Source: Geodermatophilaceae bacterium URHA0031
Lineage (GTDB): Bacteria; Actinomycetota; Actinomycetes; Mycobacteriales; Geodermatophilaceae
NCBI GenBank assembly: GCA_000620205.1
Contig: JHVP01000021.1
Coordinates: 1-48,505 of the forward strand
Length of the DNA stretch: 48,505 bases
Direction of reading: 5' to 3'
This document shows, piece after piece, positions 1 to 8,300 of this stretch; within the stretch, counting starts at the first letter, position 1; every line of letters begins with the position of its first letter. A program made the position numbers and the translations under genes. The notes under the pieces were generated by a model, which was not told the origin of the DNA, made no database searches, and saw only the letters and a program-made list of their open reading frames with translations.

Positions 1-2
1 TC

Positions 3-659
3 CTCGCCGATGCCCCGGTCCTGCGCCGTGGCCTGATCGGCATGGTCAACGAGACCGCCGGTCTGCAGGCGGTGGGCACCCCCGGTGAGCCGCGGCGGGC
101 GCTGACCCTGGCCGAGACCGCCCGCCCCGACGCGGTGATCGTGGAGCTGGGCACCGGGCGGGCGGGCACGCTGAACGCCTGCCGGGACCTGCGCCGCCGG
201 TACCCGCAGATCGCCATCGTCGCGGTCGCCACCGCCGAGGACCCGGCCGTGGTCAACGAGGCGCTGGCGGCCGGGGTGCGCGGGTACCTGCTGATGAACA
301 CCTCGGCGACGCTGCTGGGCTGGGCGGTGCTGGCCGCCCGCGCGGGGCGCACGGTGGTGGACCCGCAGATCCGCCGGGGCGAGGCCGGGGAGGTGCCGGT
401 GTCCCGCGAGCTGACCCCGGAGGTGCCGTTGACCCGGCGGGAGTCCGACGTGCTGGACGAGCTGATCCAGGGGCAGTCGAACCGGGCGATCGGCAAGGCG
501 CTGTTCATCTCCGAGGACACGGTGAAGTCCCACGTCAAGGCGATCCTGCGGAAGCTGGGTGCCCGGGACCGGGCGCACGCGGTGTCCCTGGTCCTGTCCG
601 CCCGCAACGGCGGCACCTGCACCTGCAGCACCCACCCCCTGACCACCGCCGGCAGCTGA
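3..659 (+). CDS. LuxR/NarL-family response regulator, atypical receiver (5' partial)
   Basis: The gene is cut by the window edge: the frame is open from base 3 and already reads a receiver-like start (LADAPVLRRGL) before the first ATG at 42, so the true start lies upstream. Bases ~3-345 encode a receiver fold; bases ~425-600 encode a LuxR-type helix-turn-helix (LTRRESDVLDELIQGQSNRAI, then SEDTVKSHVKAILRKLG). The column that normally holds the phospho-acceptor Asp is Glu (VIVELG, codon 144-146) and the usual Lys before the last helix is Met (YLLMN, codon 294-296). It should bind DNA as a dimer, but phosphorylation control is doubtful. No sensor kinase is visible. A strong hairpin follows. Confidence 0.85.
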   Translation, partial: LADAPVLRRGLIGMVNETAGLQAVGTPGEPRRALTLAETARPDAVIVELGTGRAGTLNACRDLRRRYPQIAIVAVATAEDPAVVNEALAAGVRGYLLMNTSATLLGWAVLAARAGRTVVDPQIRRGEAGEVPVSRELTPEVPLTRRESDVLDELIQGQSNRAIGKALFISEDTVKSHVKAILRKLGARDRAHAVSLVLSARNGGTCTCSTHPLTTAGS

Positions 660-676
660 GCCGGCGGGACCCTCGT

Positions 677-711
677 CGGCCCGGGCGCCTGGTCATCCGG
701 CGCCCGGGCCG
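677..711 (+). terminator. Intrinsic-terminator-like hairpin after the response regulator
   Basis: CGGCCCGGGCGCC (677-689) pairs perfectly with GGCGCCCGGGCCG (699-711), a 13-bp stem with a 9-nt loop, 18 nt after the stop codon. No U-tract follows, as is usual in high-GC actinobacteria. A second smaller hairpin (CCGGGAC/GTCCCGG, 722-739) follows at once. The rest of the gap up to rnhB shows no other clear feature. Confidence 0.65.
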
Positions 712-880
712 GCCCCCACTGCCGGGACGACCGTCCCGGTGGGCCGGCCGGGACGGCGCACGCCGTTCCGGAGGCCGCCATGAGCCGGTCCCCGTTCCCC
801 CGGGGATCGGCTCGTGGTCGTCCGCAGGGCGGTGGAGCGGTGGCCCGGTCGTCGTCGGCCCGACGTAGTGTCGGCAGGCG

Positions 881-1660
881 ATGGCTGCTCGATCTGCTCC
901 CGCTGCACCCCGCTCGCGCCGGACCGACGACGAGTCCCCCGACGACCTCTGGGCGATGGAACGCTCGCTGCGCCGCCGGGGCTTCGCGGCGATCGCCGGT
1001 GCCGACGAGGCCGGTCGCGGCGCCTGTGCCGGTCCGCTGGTCGCCGCCGCCTGCGTGCTGCCCGCCGGCCGCCGCGGCCGGGTGCCCGGGCTCGCGGACT
1101 CCAAGCTGCTCACCCCGGCGACCCGGGAGGAGGTCTACGCCGAGGTGCTGGACCGCGCCGTCGCCTGGTCGGTCGTGGCGATCCCGGTGGGGGACCTGGA
1201 CGCCCGGGGCATGCACGTGACCAACATCGAGGCGCTCCGCCGGGCCGTGCGGGGCATGGACGTGGAGCCGGACTACGTGCTGACCGACGGCTTCCCGGTC
1301 AGCGGCCTGTCCCAGCCGTCGTTGGCGGTCTGGAAGGGCGACCGGGTCGCCGCCTGCGTGGCGGCCGCATCGGTGCTGGCCAAGGTCAGCCGGGACCGGA
1401 CGATGCTGGAACTGCACGAGCGGTTCCCGCACTACGGGTTCGCCGAGCACAAGGGGTACATCACCGACGCGCACAGCGCGGCCCTGGACCAGCACGGACC
1501 CTGCCCGGAGCACCGGATGCGCTTCGTCAACGTCGCCCGCGCACGGGCGGCACACGCCGCGCGTGGCGTCGCCCTGTCCGGCGGCGTCGGCATGCACGAT
1601 GATGTGCGGGAACCCGACCACCGCAGGGCCGAGGCCCCTGCACTGACGGGTCTGCACTGA
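881..1660 (+). CDS. rnhB: Ribonuclease HII
   Basis: Cleaves the RNA strand of RNA-DNA hybrids and nicks at single ribonucleotides embedded in DNA. The four acidic active-site residues are visible: D42 and E43 in GADEAGRGACAGP, D136 in LTDGF, and D154 in WKGDR; the AKVSRDR motif follows. At 259 aa it is of normal length, with a ~35-residue polar N-terminal leader. Start 881 (ATG) has only a weak AGG upstream; an in-frame ATG at 956 is the main alternative and would keep the catalytic core. The last residues and the stop codon lie inside a 14-bp tandem repeat. It is followed by DUF2469, the usual actinobacterial neighbour. Confidence 0.93.
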   Translation: MAARSAPAAPRSRRTDDESPDDLWAMERSLRRRGFAAIAGADEAGRGACAGPLVAAACVLPAGRRGRVPGLADSKLLTPATREEVYAEVLDRAVAWSVVAIPVGDLDARGMHVTNIEALRRAVRGMDVEPDYVLTDGFPVSGLSQPSLAVWKGDRVAACVAAASVLAKVSRDRTMLELHERFPHYGFAEHKGYITDAHSAALDQHGPCPEHRMRFVNVARARAAHAARGVALSGGVGMHDDVREPDHRRAEAPALTGLH

Positions 1661-1734
1661 CCGCCCAGCACTGATCACCCAGCACTGACCACCCAGCACT
1701 GACTGTCCAGCACTGATGTCCCCGGCACCGATGG
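1637..1734 (+). repeat. 14-bp tandem repeat, six copies plus one decayed
   Basis: Units start at 1637, 1651, 1665, 1679, 1693 and 1707, with consensus CCAGCACTGACCAC; a seventh decayed unit runs 1721-1734. The first two units are inside the rnhB coding region and unit 2 carries its TGA stop (1658-1660). The remaining units fill almost the whole gap before the DUF2469 gene. Because 14 is not a multiple of 3, a copy-number change upstream of the stop would move the RnhB C-terminus between frames. Confidence 0.85.
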
Positions 1735-1744
1735 AGCACGCGCG

Positions 1745-2065
1745 ATGAGCACCGAGGACCTCGAGAAGTACGAGACCGAGATGGAGCTGCAGCTCTATCG
1801 CGAGTACAAGGACATCGTCCGCCAGTTCTCCTACGTGGTGGAGACCGAGCGGCGCTTCTACCTGGCCAACAGCGTCGACCTGCAGGTCCGCGACGCCGGC
1901 GGCGAGGTGTTCTTCGAGCTGAAGCTCTCCGACGCCTGGGTGTGGGACATGTACCGCCCGGCCCGTTTCGTCAAGAACGTGCGGGTGGTGACGTTCAAGG
2001 ACGTCAACGTCGAGGAGCTGGACAAGCCCGACCTCGAGCTGCCCGAGCAACCCCGCCTGCCCTGA
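1745..2065 (+). CDS. DUF2469 family protein
   Basis: A 106-residue soluble acidic protein of a family found almost only in Actinobacteria and usually encoded next to rnhB (as in Mycobacterium tuberculosis, Rv2901c-type). Visible conserved stretches are MSTEDLEKYETEMELQLYRE, YVVETERRFYLAN and WVWDMYRPARFVKNVRVVT. Function is unknown. The ATG start at 1745 fits the conserved N-terminus of the family. It lies 84 nt after rnhB, separated mostly by the 14-bp repeats, and is probably co-transcribed with it. Confidence 0.9.
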   Translation: MSTEDLEKYETEMELQLYREYKDIVRQFSYVVETERRFYLANSVDLQVRDAGGEVFFELKLSDAWVWDMYRPARFVKNVRVVTFKDVNVEELDKPDLELPEQPRLP

Positions 2066-2202
2066 TCCGCGTCGGCCGTCCACCCCGGCAGCCTCACCGG
2101 TCCTGAGCGCGACGCGCTCGGCGCCGTCCACAGGACCGGGCTCCGTCCACAACCCGGCCGGCGCCCTGGTGCCGGCGGCTGCCCGCCCAGCACGGTCGAC
2201 GG

Positions 2203-2583
2203 GTGCCGACTCCGCAGAACACCCCGCCGGACCACCGCGCCGCGCTCGGCGCCTACGGCGAGCGCGTCGCCGTCCGGGCACTGACCGACGCCGGGCTGCT
2301 GGTCCTCGGCCGCAACTGGCGCTGCCGGGACGGTGAGCTCGACGTCATCGCCCGCGACGGCGACGCCCTGGTCTTCTGCGAGGTCAAGACCCGCACCGGC
2401 ACCGGGTTCGGGCAGCCGGCCGAGGCGGTCACCGCGGCGAAGCAGCGCAGGTTGCGGCGGCTGGCCCAGGCGTGGCTGGCCGCCCACGACCACCACGCGC
2501 CCGACCTCCGCTTCGACGTCGTCGGGGTGCAGGTCCCCGCCGCCGGCCCGGTCCGCGTCACGCACCTGCGGAACGCGTTCTGA
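2203..2583 (+). CDS. YraN/UPF0102 family putative endonuclease-like protein
   Basis: A 126-residue protein with the restriction-endonuclease-like fold of the UPF0102 family: GAYGERVAVRAL, then GLLVLGRNWRCRDGELDVIA and VFCEVKTRTGTGFG. The D-E-V-K arrangement (DGELDVI...FCEVK) resembles the PD-(D/E)xK nuclease core, but activity has not been firmly settled for the family. Start is GTG 2203, chosen because the conserved region begins about 12 residues later; the ribosome-binding site is weak. The stop overlaps the comM start (TGATG), so the two are translationally coupled. The set yraN-comM-dprA is a common actinobacterial cluster. Confidence 0.88.
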   Translation: MPTPQNTPPDHRAALGAYGERVAVRALTDAGLLVLGRNWRCRDGELDVIARDGDALVFCEVKTRTGTGFGQPAEAVTAAKQRRLRRLAQAWLAAHDHHAPDLRFDVVGVQVPAAGPVRVTHLRNAF

Positions 2584-4103
2584 TGGCGCTCGCGCGCACG
2601 TGGTCGGTGGGGCTCGCCGGTGTGCAGGGGGCGATGGTCGAGGTGGAGGTCGACCTCGCCGCCGGCGTGCCCACGGTGGTGCTGGTCGGGCTGCCGGACG
2701 CGGTGGTGCGGCAGTCGGTGGACCGGGTGCGTGCGGCCGTGGTCAACACCGGCCACGACTTCCCGCTGCGCCGGGTGACCATCGGGCTCTCGCCCGCGGC
2801 CATGCCCAAGCAGGGCAGCGGGTTCGACCTGGCGCTCGCCGTCGCGGTGCTCGCCGGGGCCGAGGTGCTGCCCGCGGCGGCGGTGCGGGACCTCGTGCTG
2901 CTCGGCGAGCTCGGCCTGGACGGCTCGCTGCGGGCGGTGCGGGGCGTGCTGCCCGCGGTGCTCGCTGCGGCCCGGGCCGGGCACCGGTGCGTGGTCGTCC
3001 CGCAGGACAACGCCGACGAGGCCGGTCTGGTCGAGGGCATCGAGGTGCTCGGTGCCGCCACGCTCGGTCAGGTCGTCGCCCACCTGGCCGGCCGGGCACG
3101 GATCCCCGGGCACCGGCGGGCGGCACTGGCGCCGCTGCCGCCCGGCCCCGACCTGGCCGACGTGGTCGGGCAGGCCGCCGGCCGGCGGGCGGTCGAGGTG
3201 GCCGCGGCCGGCGGGCACCACCTCTTCCTCAGCGGCCCGCCCGGCGCGGGCAAGACCATGCTGGCCGAGCGGCTCCCGGGGTTGCTGCCGCCGCTCGACG
3301 AGCAGGCCGCCCTGGAGGTGACCGCGATCGCGTCGATCGCCGGCACCCTGCCGCCGGGCGCGCCGCTGGTCACCCGGCCCACCTTCGAGTCCCCGCACCA
3401 CTCGGCCACGATGGCCGCGCTGGTCGGTGGCGGGTCGGGGCAGATCCGGCCGGGCGCCCTGTGCCGGGCGCACCTGGGGGTCCTGTTCCTCGACGAGGCG
3501 CCGGAGTTCCCGCGGACGGTGCTGGACACGCTGCGCCAGCCGCTGGAGCGCGGGTCGGTGACCATCCACCGGGCCAACGGCTCGGCGACCTTCCCCTGCC
3601 GGGCCCAGCTGGTCCTGGCGGCCAATCCCTGCCCGTGCGCCAGCGCGGCCGGTGACACCGCCTGCACGTGCAGTGCGCTGGAGCGACGCCGTTACCAGTC
3701 CCGGCTGTCCGGGCCGCTGCTGGACCGGATCGACCTGCGGGTGACCCTGCCGCCGGTCACCCGGGCCGCCTGGCTGGACGGGGTGGGGCCACCGGAACCG
3801 ACGTCGGCGGTGGCCGCCCGGGTGCGCGCCGCCCGCGCCGCGGCGGCCGAGCGGATGGTCGGGACCGGGTTGGCGCTGAACAGCCAGGTGCCCGGGCGCC
3901 TGCTCCGTGACCGCTGGTCGGTCCCGCGGCGGGCGCTGACGCTCGCCGAGCGGGCGCTGGAACGCGGGTCGTTGTCGGTGCGCGGGTTCGACCGGGTGCT
4001 GCGGGTCGCCTGGACGCTGGCCGACCTCGCCGGTCTGGGGACGCCCGGCCCCGACCAGGTCGCCGAGGCGCTCGGCATGCGCCTGCAGCGGGTCGCGGCA
4101 TGA
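2583..4103 (+). CDS. comM: YifB/ComM family Mg-chelatase-like AAA+ ATPase
   Basis: A 506-residue AAA+ protein. The N-terminal ~180 residues form a Lon-protease-like domain (VGLAGVQGAMVEVEVDLAAG; GLSPAAMPKQGSGFDLALAV), followed by the ATPase with Walker A GPPGAGKTMLAERL and Walker B LGVLFLDEAPEF, and a C-terminal Mg-chelatase-like domain. In naturally transformable proteobacteria ComM is a helicase promoting branch migration during DNA integration; its role in actinobacteria is less clear. The chosen start ATG 2583 overlaps the yraN stop; the frame stays open further upstream but only inside yraN. It overlaps dprA by 4 bp (ATGA). Confidence 0.92.
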   Translation: MALARTWSVGLAGVQGAMVEVEVDLAAGVPTVVLVGLPDAVVRQSVDRVRAAVVNTGHDFPLRRVTIGLSPAAMPKQGSGFDLALAVAVLAGAEVLPAAAVRDLVLLGELGLDGSLRAVRGVLPAVLAAARAGHRCVVVPQDNADEAGLVEGIEVLGAATLGQVVAHLAGRARIPGHRRAALAPLPPGPDLADVVGQAAGRRAVEVAAAGGHHLFLSGPPGAGKTMLAERLPGLLPPLDEQAALEVTAIASIAGTLPPGAPLVTRPTFESPHHSATMAALVGGGSGQIRPGALCRAHLGVLFLDEAPEFPRTVLDTLRQPLERGSVTIHRANGSATFPCRAQLVLAANPCPCASAAGDTACTCSALERRRYQSRLSGPLLDRIDLRVTLPPVTRAAWLDGVGPPEPTSAVAARVRAARAAAAERMVGTGLALNSQVPGRLLRDRWSVPRRALTLAERALERGSLSVRGFDRVLRVAWTLADLAGLGTPGPDQVAEALGMRLQRVAA

Positions 4104-5293
4104 CCGCGGCGGCGGAGCCGGAGGTCCGGTCGGCGCGGGCCTGGCTGTCCCGGGCCGTGGAGCCGGGCTCGGTGGCGCTCTGGCGGTTCGTCGAGCAGGA
4201 GGGCCCGGTTGCTGCGGTGCAGGCCCTGCGGTCGGGTACCGCGCCGCCCGCGGTCCAGGCGCTCGCCGGTCGGCGAGCCGGGGAGGACACCAGCCAGGAC
4301 GACCTGGTCCGCGCCGACCGGTGCGGCGCGCGCCTGGTCGTGCCGGAGGACGACGAGTGGCCCGCCTTCGCGCTGCACTGCCTGACCCTCGCCGCCCACG
4401 ACCTGCCGCCCGGGCCGCGGGACCTGCCCGACCGGACGAAGATCCTGGTGCCGCCGTCGGGGCTCTGGGTCCGCGGCGAGCAGCCGCTGGACGAGCTGGT
4501 CGACCGGTCCGTGGCGCTGGTGGGCTCCCGGGCCTCCACCGCCTACGGGGAGCACGTCGCCGCTGAGCTCGCCCACGGGCTGGGGGAGCGCGGCTGGACG
4601 ACCGTCTCCGGCGGCGCCTTCGGCATCGACGCGGCCGCCCACCGGGGCGCCCTGGCAGCCGGCGCGCCGACCGTCGCCGTGCTGGCCTGCGGCGTCGACC
4701 GCGCCTACCCCGGCGCGCACTCGGCACTGTTCGCCCGGGTCCTCGAGGACGGGGCGCTGGTCAGCGAGTGGCCGCCGGGCTGCGCGGCGCTCTCGCACCG
4801 CTTCCTGGTGCGGAACCGGCTGATCGCCGCACTGTCCCGGGGCACGGTGGTCGTCGAGGCGGCCGCCCGGTCGGGCGCCCAGGCCACCGCGAACCGGGCC
4901 CGCGGCCTGGGCAAGGCGGTGATGGCCGTGCCCGGCCCGGTGACCTCGGCGATGAGCGTCGGCTGCCACCAGCTGCTGCGCGACGAGGAGCAGCGGACGC
5001 GGCTGGTGACGTCGGCGGCGGAGGTGGTCGAGGTGGTCGGCTCACTGGGCACGGACCTCGCCGAGCCCCCGCCCCGGCCGGAGTCGCCGCGGGACTCGTT
5101 GTCCGACCTCGCCCGCCGGGTGCTGGACGCCTGCCCGGTGCGCGCCGGCGTGCCGCCGGAGCGGCTGGCCGCGGTGGCCGGCTGCGACGTGGTCGACGTC
5201 CTGCGGGTGCTGCCGGTGCTCGAGCTGCACGAGCTGGTGGAGTGGACCGGCACCGGCTGGCGGATCACCACCGCCACCCGCGGGGCCCGGTGA
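4100..5293 (+). CDS. dprA: DNA-processing protein DprA
   Basis: A 397-residue DprA/Smf protein: an N-terminal helical part, a Rossmann-like DNA-binding core (VALVGSRASTAYGEHVA; TVSGGAFGIDAAAHRGAL; YPGAHSALF; GTVVVEAAARSGAQATANRA; AVPGPVTSAMSVGCHQLLRD) and a C-terminal winged-helix region. DprA loads RecA on incoming single-stranded DNA during transformation, but it is also kept in species not known to be competent. Start ATG 4100 overlaps the comM stop, so translation is coupled. It is followed by an 81-nt gap with a perfect palindrome and a putative xerC promoter. Confidence 0.93.
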   Translation: MTAAAEPEVRSARAWLSRAVEPGSVALWRFVEQEGPVAAVQALRSGTAPPAVQALAGRRAGEDTSQDDLVRADRCGARLVVPEDDEWPAFALHCLTLAAHDLPPGPRDLPDRTKILVPPSGLWVRGEQPLDELVDRSVALVGSRASTAYGEHVAAELAHGLGERGWTTVSGGAFGIDAAAHRGALAAGAPTVAVLACGVDRAYPGAHSALFARVLEDGALVSEWPPGCAALSHRFLVRNRLIAALSRGTVVVEAAARSGAQATANRARGLGKAVMAVPGPVTSAMSVGCHQLLRDEEQRTRLVTSAAEVVEVVGSLGTDLAEPPPRPESPRDSLSDLARRVLDACPVRAGVPPERLAAVAGCDVVDVLRVLPVLELHELVEWTGTGWRITTATRGAR

Positions 5294-5307
5294 TCGGGCC
5301 GGCGAGG

Positions 5308-5368
5308 GGTTGCGCGCAACCGGTCACCGGCGCGGCACGTTGACCCGCAGCCCGTCCCGACGCAGGCT
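5308..5368 (+). promoter_or_regulatory. Palindrome and candidate promoter upstream of xerC
   Basis: A perfect 14-nt palindrome, GGTTGCGCGCAACC, lies at 5308-5321 just after dprA. TTGACC at 5340-5345 is followed after 17 bp by CAGGCT at 5363-5368, six bases before the xerC ATG at 5375. If used, the transcript would begin at or near the ATG, i.e. be leaderless, and no good Shine-Dalgarno precedes the ATG. The -10 box is a weak match, so this is tentative. Confidence 0.35.
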
Positions 5369-5374
5369 GCGCCC

Positions 5375-6334
5375 ATGGGCACCAGGACCGCTGAGCTGCG
5401 CGCGGCACTGCCGCCCGCGCTCGCCGAGTCGCTGGACGGCTGGGAGGAGCACCTGCGCCTGCAGCGGGACCTCTCCGAGCACACCGTCCGCGGGTACGTC
5501 GGGGACGTCGTCTCGCTGCTGGACCACCTCGTCCGGCGGAGCGGGAGCACGGTCGCCGACCTGGACCTGGCGGCGCTGCGGAGCTGGCTCGCCCAGGGCC
5601 GAGCCCGCGGCGACAGCCGGTCGACCACCGCCCGGCACGCCGCCTCGGCCCGTTCCTTCACCGCGCACCTGCGGCGCAGCGGCCAGGTGGCCGAGGACGT
5701 CGGTCTGCGGCTGTCCAGCCCGCGCGCCCACCGCACGCTGCCCGGGGTCCTCGGCGCCGAGCAGGCGCGGGCCGTCCTCGACCACGCGACGCAGCCGCCG
5801 GCCGAGGCGGAGCAGCCGGCCGAGACCGCGCTGCGGCTGCGCAACGTGCTGGTCGTCGAGCTGCTGTACGCCAGCGGTGTCCGGGTGGGGGAGCTGGTCG
5901 GGCTGGACGTCGACGACGTCGACCGCGGGCGGCGGCTGCTGCGGGTGCTCGGCAAGGGCCGCAAGGAGCGCAGCGTGCCCTTCGGCGCCCCGGCCGCGGC
6001 AGCCCTGGAGACCTGGCTGAGCGCAGGTCGCCCCGTGCTGGCCACCCCGACCAGCGGGCCGGCCCTGCTGCTGGGCGTGCGTGGCGGCCGGCTCGACGCC
6101 CGGGAGGCCCGCCGTGTGGTGCACGCAGCGGTCACCGCCGCCCCGGGGGTGCCCGACGTCGGCCCGCACGGGCTGCGACACTCGGCGGCGACGCACGTCC
6201 TGGAGGGCGGCGCTGACCTCCGCACCGTCCAGGAGCTGCTGGGTCACGCTAGCCTCGCGACGACGCAGGTCTACACGCACGTGAGCGTCGAGCGGCTGCG
6301 TGCGGTGCACGCCCAGGCACACCCGCGAGCATGA
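5375..6334 (+). CDS. xerC: Tyrosine recombinase XerC
   Basis: A 319-residue site-specific recombinase that with XerD resolves chromosome dimers at dif. The N-terminal SAM-like core-binding domain covers roughly residues 15-105; the catalytic domain follows with Arg in [10 protein letters not shown], Lys in [10 protein letters not shown], HxxR in [10 protein letters not shown], the second His in [11 protein letters not shown] and the nucleophile Tyr in QVYTHV. All catalytic residues are present. It sits between dprA and whiG, the same order as in many actinobacteria. Xer naming rests on length, motifs and context; phage-type integrases are unlikely because no attachment site or phage genes are near. 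Confidence 0.92.
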   Translation: MGTRTAELRAALPPALAESLDGWEEHLRLQRDLSEHTVRGYVGDVVSLLDHLVRRSGSTVADLDLAALRSWLAQGRARGDSRSTTARHAASARSFTAHLRRSGQVAEDVGLRLSSPRAHRTLPGVLGAEQARAVLDHATQPPAEAEQPAETALRLRNVLVVELLYASGVRVGELVGLDVDDVDRGRRLLRVLGKGRKERSVPFGAPAAAALETWLSAGRPVLATPTSGPALLLGVRGGRLDAREARRVVHAAVTAAPGVPDVGPHGLRHSAATHVLEGGADLRTVQELLGHASLATTQVYTHVSVERLRAVHAQAHPRA

Positions 6335-6385
6335 GGGGCACGGCGTTGGAGCAGAAGCTGTTGGTGGTCGAGCGGGGGAGTGCAC

Positions 6386-7180
6386 GTGTCTGAGGTGACG
6401 GTCGACCAGGTGACCGGCGAGGACCCGGACGCGTTCATCGCGGACCTGTGGGCGGGCTACGTCGACGGGCGGGACACCGGCCTGCGGGACCGGCTGATCC
6501 TGCACTACGCCCCGTTGGTGAAGTACGTCGCCGGCCGGGTCGGCAGCGGCCTGCCCGCGCACGTCGAGCAGGCCGACCTGGTCTCCTACGGGACGTTCGG
6601 GCTGATCGACGCCATCACCCGGTTCGAACCGTCCCGGGAGATCAAGTTCGAGAGCTACGCGATGGCCCGCATCCGCGGCGCCATCATCGACGAGCTCCGC
6701 TCGACCGACTGGATCCCGCGGTCGGTGCGCATGAAGGCGCGGCAGTTCGAGCGCACGGTCGCTGCTCTGGAGGCCAAGCTCCAGCGCAGCCCGACCGACG
6801 AGGAGATCGCGGACGAGATGGACATGGACGTCGAGGAGATCCGCAAGTTCCTCGGCCAGCTGTCCCTGGTCAACGTGGTCGCCCTCGACGAGCTGCTGGT
6901 CGACGACGACGGCTCCGCCCCGCGGCTGGTCGACACGCTGCGGGACACCGCAGCGCTGGACCCGCAGGCGATGGCCGAGCACGGGGAGGCCCGGCAGCTG
7001 CTGGCCCGCGCCGTCGAGCAGCTCCCCGAGCGGGAGAAGGTCGTCGTCAGCCTCTACTACTTCGAGGGCCTGACGCTGGCCGACATCGGCCGGGTGCTCG
7101 GGGTGACCGAGAGCCGGATCTGCCAGCTGCACACCAAGGCGGTCCTGCACCTGCGCAGCAAGCTCGCCGACATCGCCTGA
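6386..7180 (+). CDS. whiG: RNA polymerase sigma factor WhiG/FliA family
   Basis: A 264-residue sigma-70 family factor with region 2 ([56 protein letters not shown]), region 3 and region 4 ([37 protein letters not shown]). It belongs to the FliA/WhiG branch, which directs flagellar genes in motile bacteria and early sporulation genes in Streptomyces. GTG 6386 is preferred over GTG 6380 because the GGGGGAG Shine-Dalgarno ends at 6380, giving a 5-nt spacing. In family members an anti-sigma factor (FlgM, RsiG) often controls the protein; none is encoded nearby. Confidence 0.9.
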   Translation: MSEVTVDQVTGEDPDAFIADLWAGYVDGRDTGLRDRLILHYAPLVKYVAGRVGSGLPAHVEQADLVSYGTFGLIDAITRFEPSREIKFESYAMARIRGAIIDELRSTDWIPRSVRMKARQFERTVAALEAKLQRSPTDEEIADEMDMDVEEIRKFLGQLSLVNVVALDELLVDDDGSAPRLVDTLRDTAALDPQAMAEHGEARQLLARAVEQLPEREKVVVSLYYFEGLTLADIGRVLGVTESRICQLHTKAVLHLRSKLADIA

Positions 7181-7184
7181 CCGG

Positions 7185-7219
7185 CGGCCGGCCAGCGTCA
7201 CCCAGCCGCTGGCGGGCCG
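7185..7219. terminator. Bidirectional terminator-like hairpin between convergent genes
   Basis: GCCAGCG (7191-7197) pairs with CGCTGGC (7207-7213); after one G.G mismatch the stem continues with CGGCC/GGCCG (7185-7189/7215-7219). It fills almost the whole 40-nt gap between the sigma-factor stop and the minus-strand DUF4262 stop, so it can serve both transcripts. Confidence 0.6.
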
Positions 7220-7220
7220 G

Positions 7221-7775
7221 TCAGCCCTCCGGCCGGGGGCCCAGCAGCGGCTGGGCGTGCGGCGGGTTGCGGTGGCCCTCCTCCCAGGGCAGCTTCCCGG
7301 TCGAGTCCGGCCACACCAGCTGCAGGGCCTCGACCGAGCCGGCGAACTGCTCGGCCACGGCGAGCCGGGAGGTGTCGGCGACCTGCAAGAACACCACGGG
7401 TGAGTCGGCGTCGGTCAGTGCGGTCGTCACCACGCCGGGGCTGAAGCGGGCACCCGCGCGGACGGCCTCGCCCACGAGGTTGAGGTAGGTCTCGGCGGCC
7501 TCGAACGGCAGCCCGACGACGATCACCTCGGGGTGCTCCAGCCCGGTCAGCCCCACCGTGTAGGACCAGCGCGGGTCGCCCGGCCCGCTCCCGCCGCCGT
7601 GCAGCACCGCCCAGCCGAACCGGTCGACGACCCGCCGCAGGTCGGCGAGCACCTGCGCGTCGTCCTGCGGCCCGGTGACCTCCGGAGCGGGGGTCCCCGG
7701 ACCGGCCGGCTCCGGAGCGGCCGCCTCCGGGGTGGAGGACTCGGGTTGCGGGGTCTGCTTCCGTCGCCAGCGCAC
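7221..7775 (-). CDS. DUF4262 domain-containing protein
   Basis: A 184-residue protein. After a ~38-residue Pro/Glu-rich leader comes a DUF4262-type domain: GWAVLHGGGSGPGDPRWSYTVGL, GLEHPEVIVVGLPFEAAETYL and a C-terminal LQLVWPDSTGKLPWEEGH. Members carry the motif Y-T-V-G-L followed by H-P-E-(V/L)-I-V-x-G-L; their function is unknown. Start is GTG at 7775. It lies 33 nt downstream of the M23 peptidase gene on the same strand and is likely co-transcribed with it. Confidence 0.8.
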   Translation of the reverse strand: MRWRRKQTPQPESSTPEAAAPEPAGPGTPAPEVTGPQDDAQVLADLRRVVDRFGWAVLHGGGSGPGDPRWSYTVGLTGLEHPEVIVVGLPFEAAETYLNLVGEAVRAGARFSPGVVTTALTDADSPVVFLQVADTSRLAVAEQFAGSVEALQLVWPDSTGKLPWEEGHRNPPHAQPLLGPRPEG

Positions 7776-7808
7776 GCCCGGACGGTAGTGGGCGTGCGCG
7801 CCGCCCGG

Positions 7809-8300
7809 TCAGTGCCACGGCAGCAGCCGGACCCGTGGCGGCCGCAGCAGCGACAGCGGGTCCAGGTAGACCTCGCCGCGGCGCAGCCCCCAGTGCAGGC
7901 ACGCCTCGGCGGTGCACCCGGCGTGACCGTCGACCAGCACCCCCAGCGGGGTCCCGCGGGCGACGGCCTGCCCGGCCGCCACCGTGGGCTGCACCGGCTC
8001 GTAGGTCGTCCGCAGCCCGCCGGGGTGCAGCACGCTCACCACCGGACGCCCGGCGACCAGCCCGGCGAACGCCACGACCCCGGCTCCGGCGGCGAGCACC
8101 GGCGTGCCGGCTCCGCCGCCCAGGTCGACCCCGCGGTGGCCGGCCGCGTAGGGCGTCGGCGGCGGGTCGAACGCCCGGGTGACGACGGGGTCGCCGGGCA
8201 GCGGCCATCCCCACAGCCCCGGGGCTGCCGAGGCCTCCGGCGACCCGCTGACGAGCCAGGCGGAGACGGTGAGGAGGACCAGCAGGCGGGCGCGCAGCAC
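7809..8300 (-). CDS. Secreted M23 family (LytM-like) metallopeptidase
   Basis: A 163-residue exported protein. Residues 1-25 are a Sec signal peptide ([14 protein letters not shown], cleavage near EASA-AP). The mature part is almost only the peptidase M23 domain, with the zinc ligands in HRGVDLGG (HxxxD) and in [11 protein letters not shown] (HxH is reduced to LHWG, with one visible His), and with [13 protein letters not shown] at the front. M23 enzymes cut peptidoglycan cross-bridges. One of the usual two C-terminal histidines is not obvious, so catalytic competence is uncertain. Start is GTG 8300. It is divergent from rpsB, the same arrangement as in Streptomyces. Confidence 0.82.
   Translation of the reverse strand: MLRARLLVLLTVSAWLVSGSPEASAAPGLWGWPLPGDPVVTRAFDPPPTPYAAGHRGVDLGGGAGTPVLAAGAGVVAFAGLVAGRPVVSVLHPGGLRTTYEPVQPTVAAGQAVARGTPLGVLVDGHAGCTAEACLHWGLRRGEVYLDPLSLLRPPRVRLLPWH

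Noticed and set aside
2253..4727. Long open frame of ~800 codons on the minus strand opposite comM and dprA
   Set aside because: High-GC shadow: Arg/Pro-rich translation without a domain, antisense to well-supported genes.
5375..6334. xerC as a phage or island integrase
   Set aside because: It has XerC length and context (dprA-xerC-whiG), with no tRNA, att repeats or phage genes nearby.
6380..6385. GTG 6380 as the sigma-factor start
   Set aside because: The GGGGGAG ribosome-binding site abuts it with no spacer; GTG 6386 has the correct spacing.
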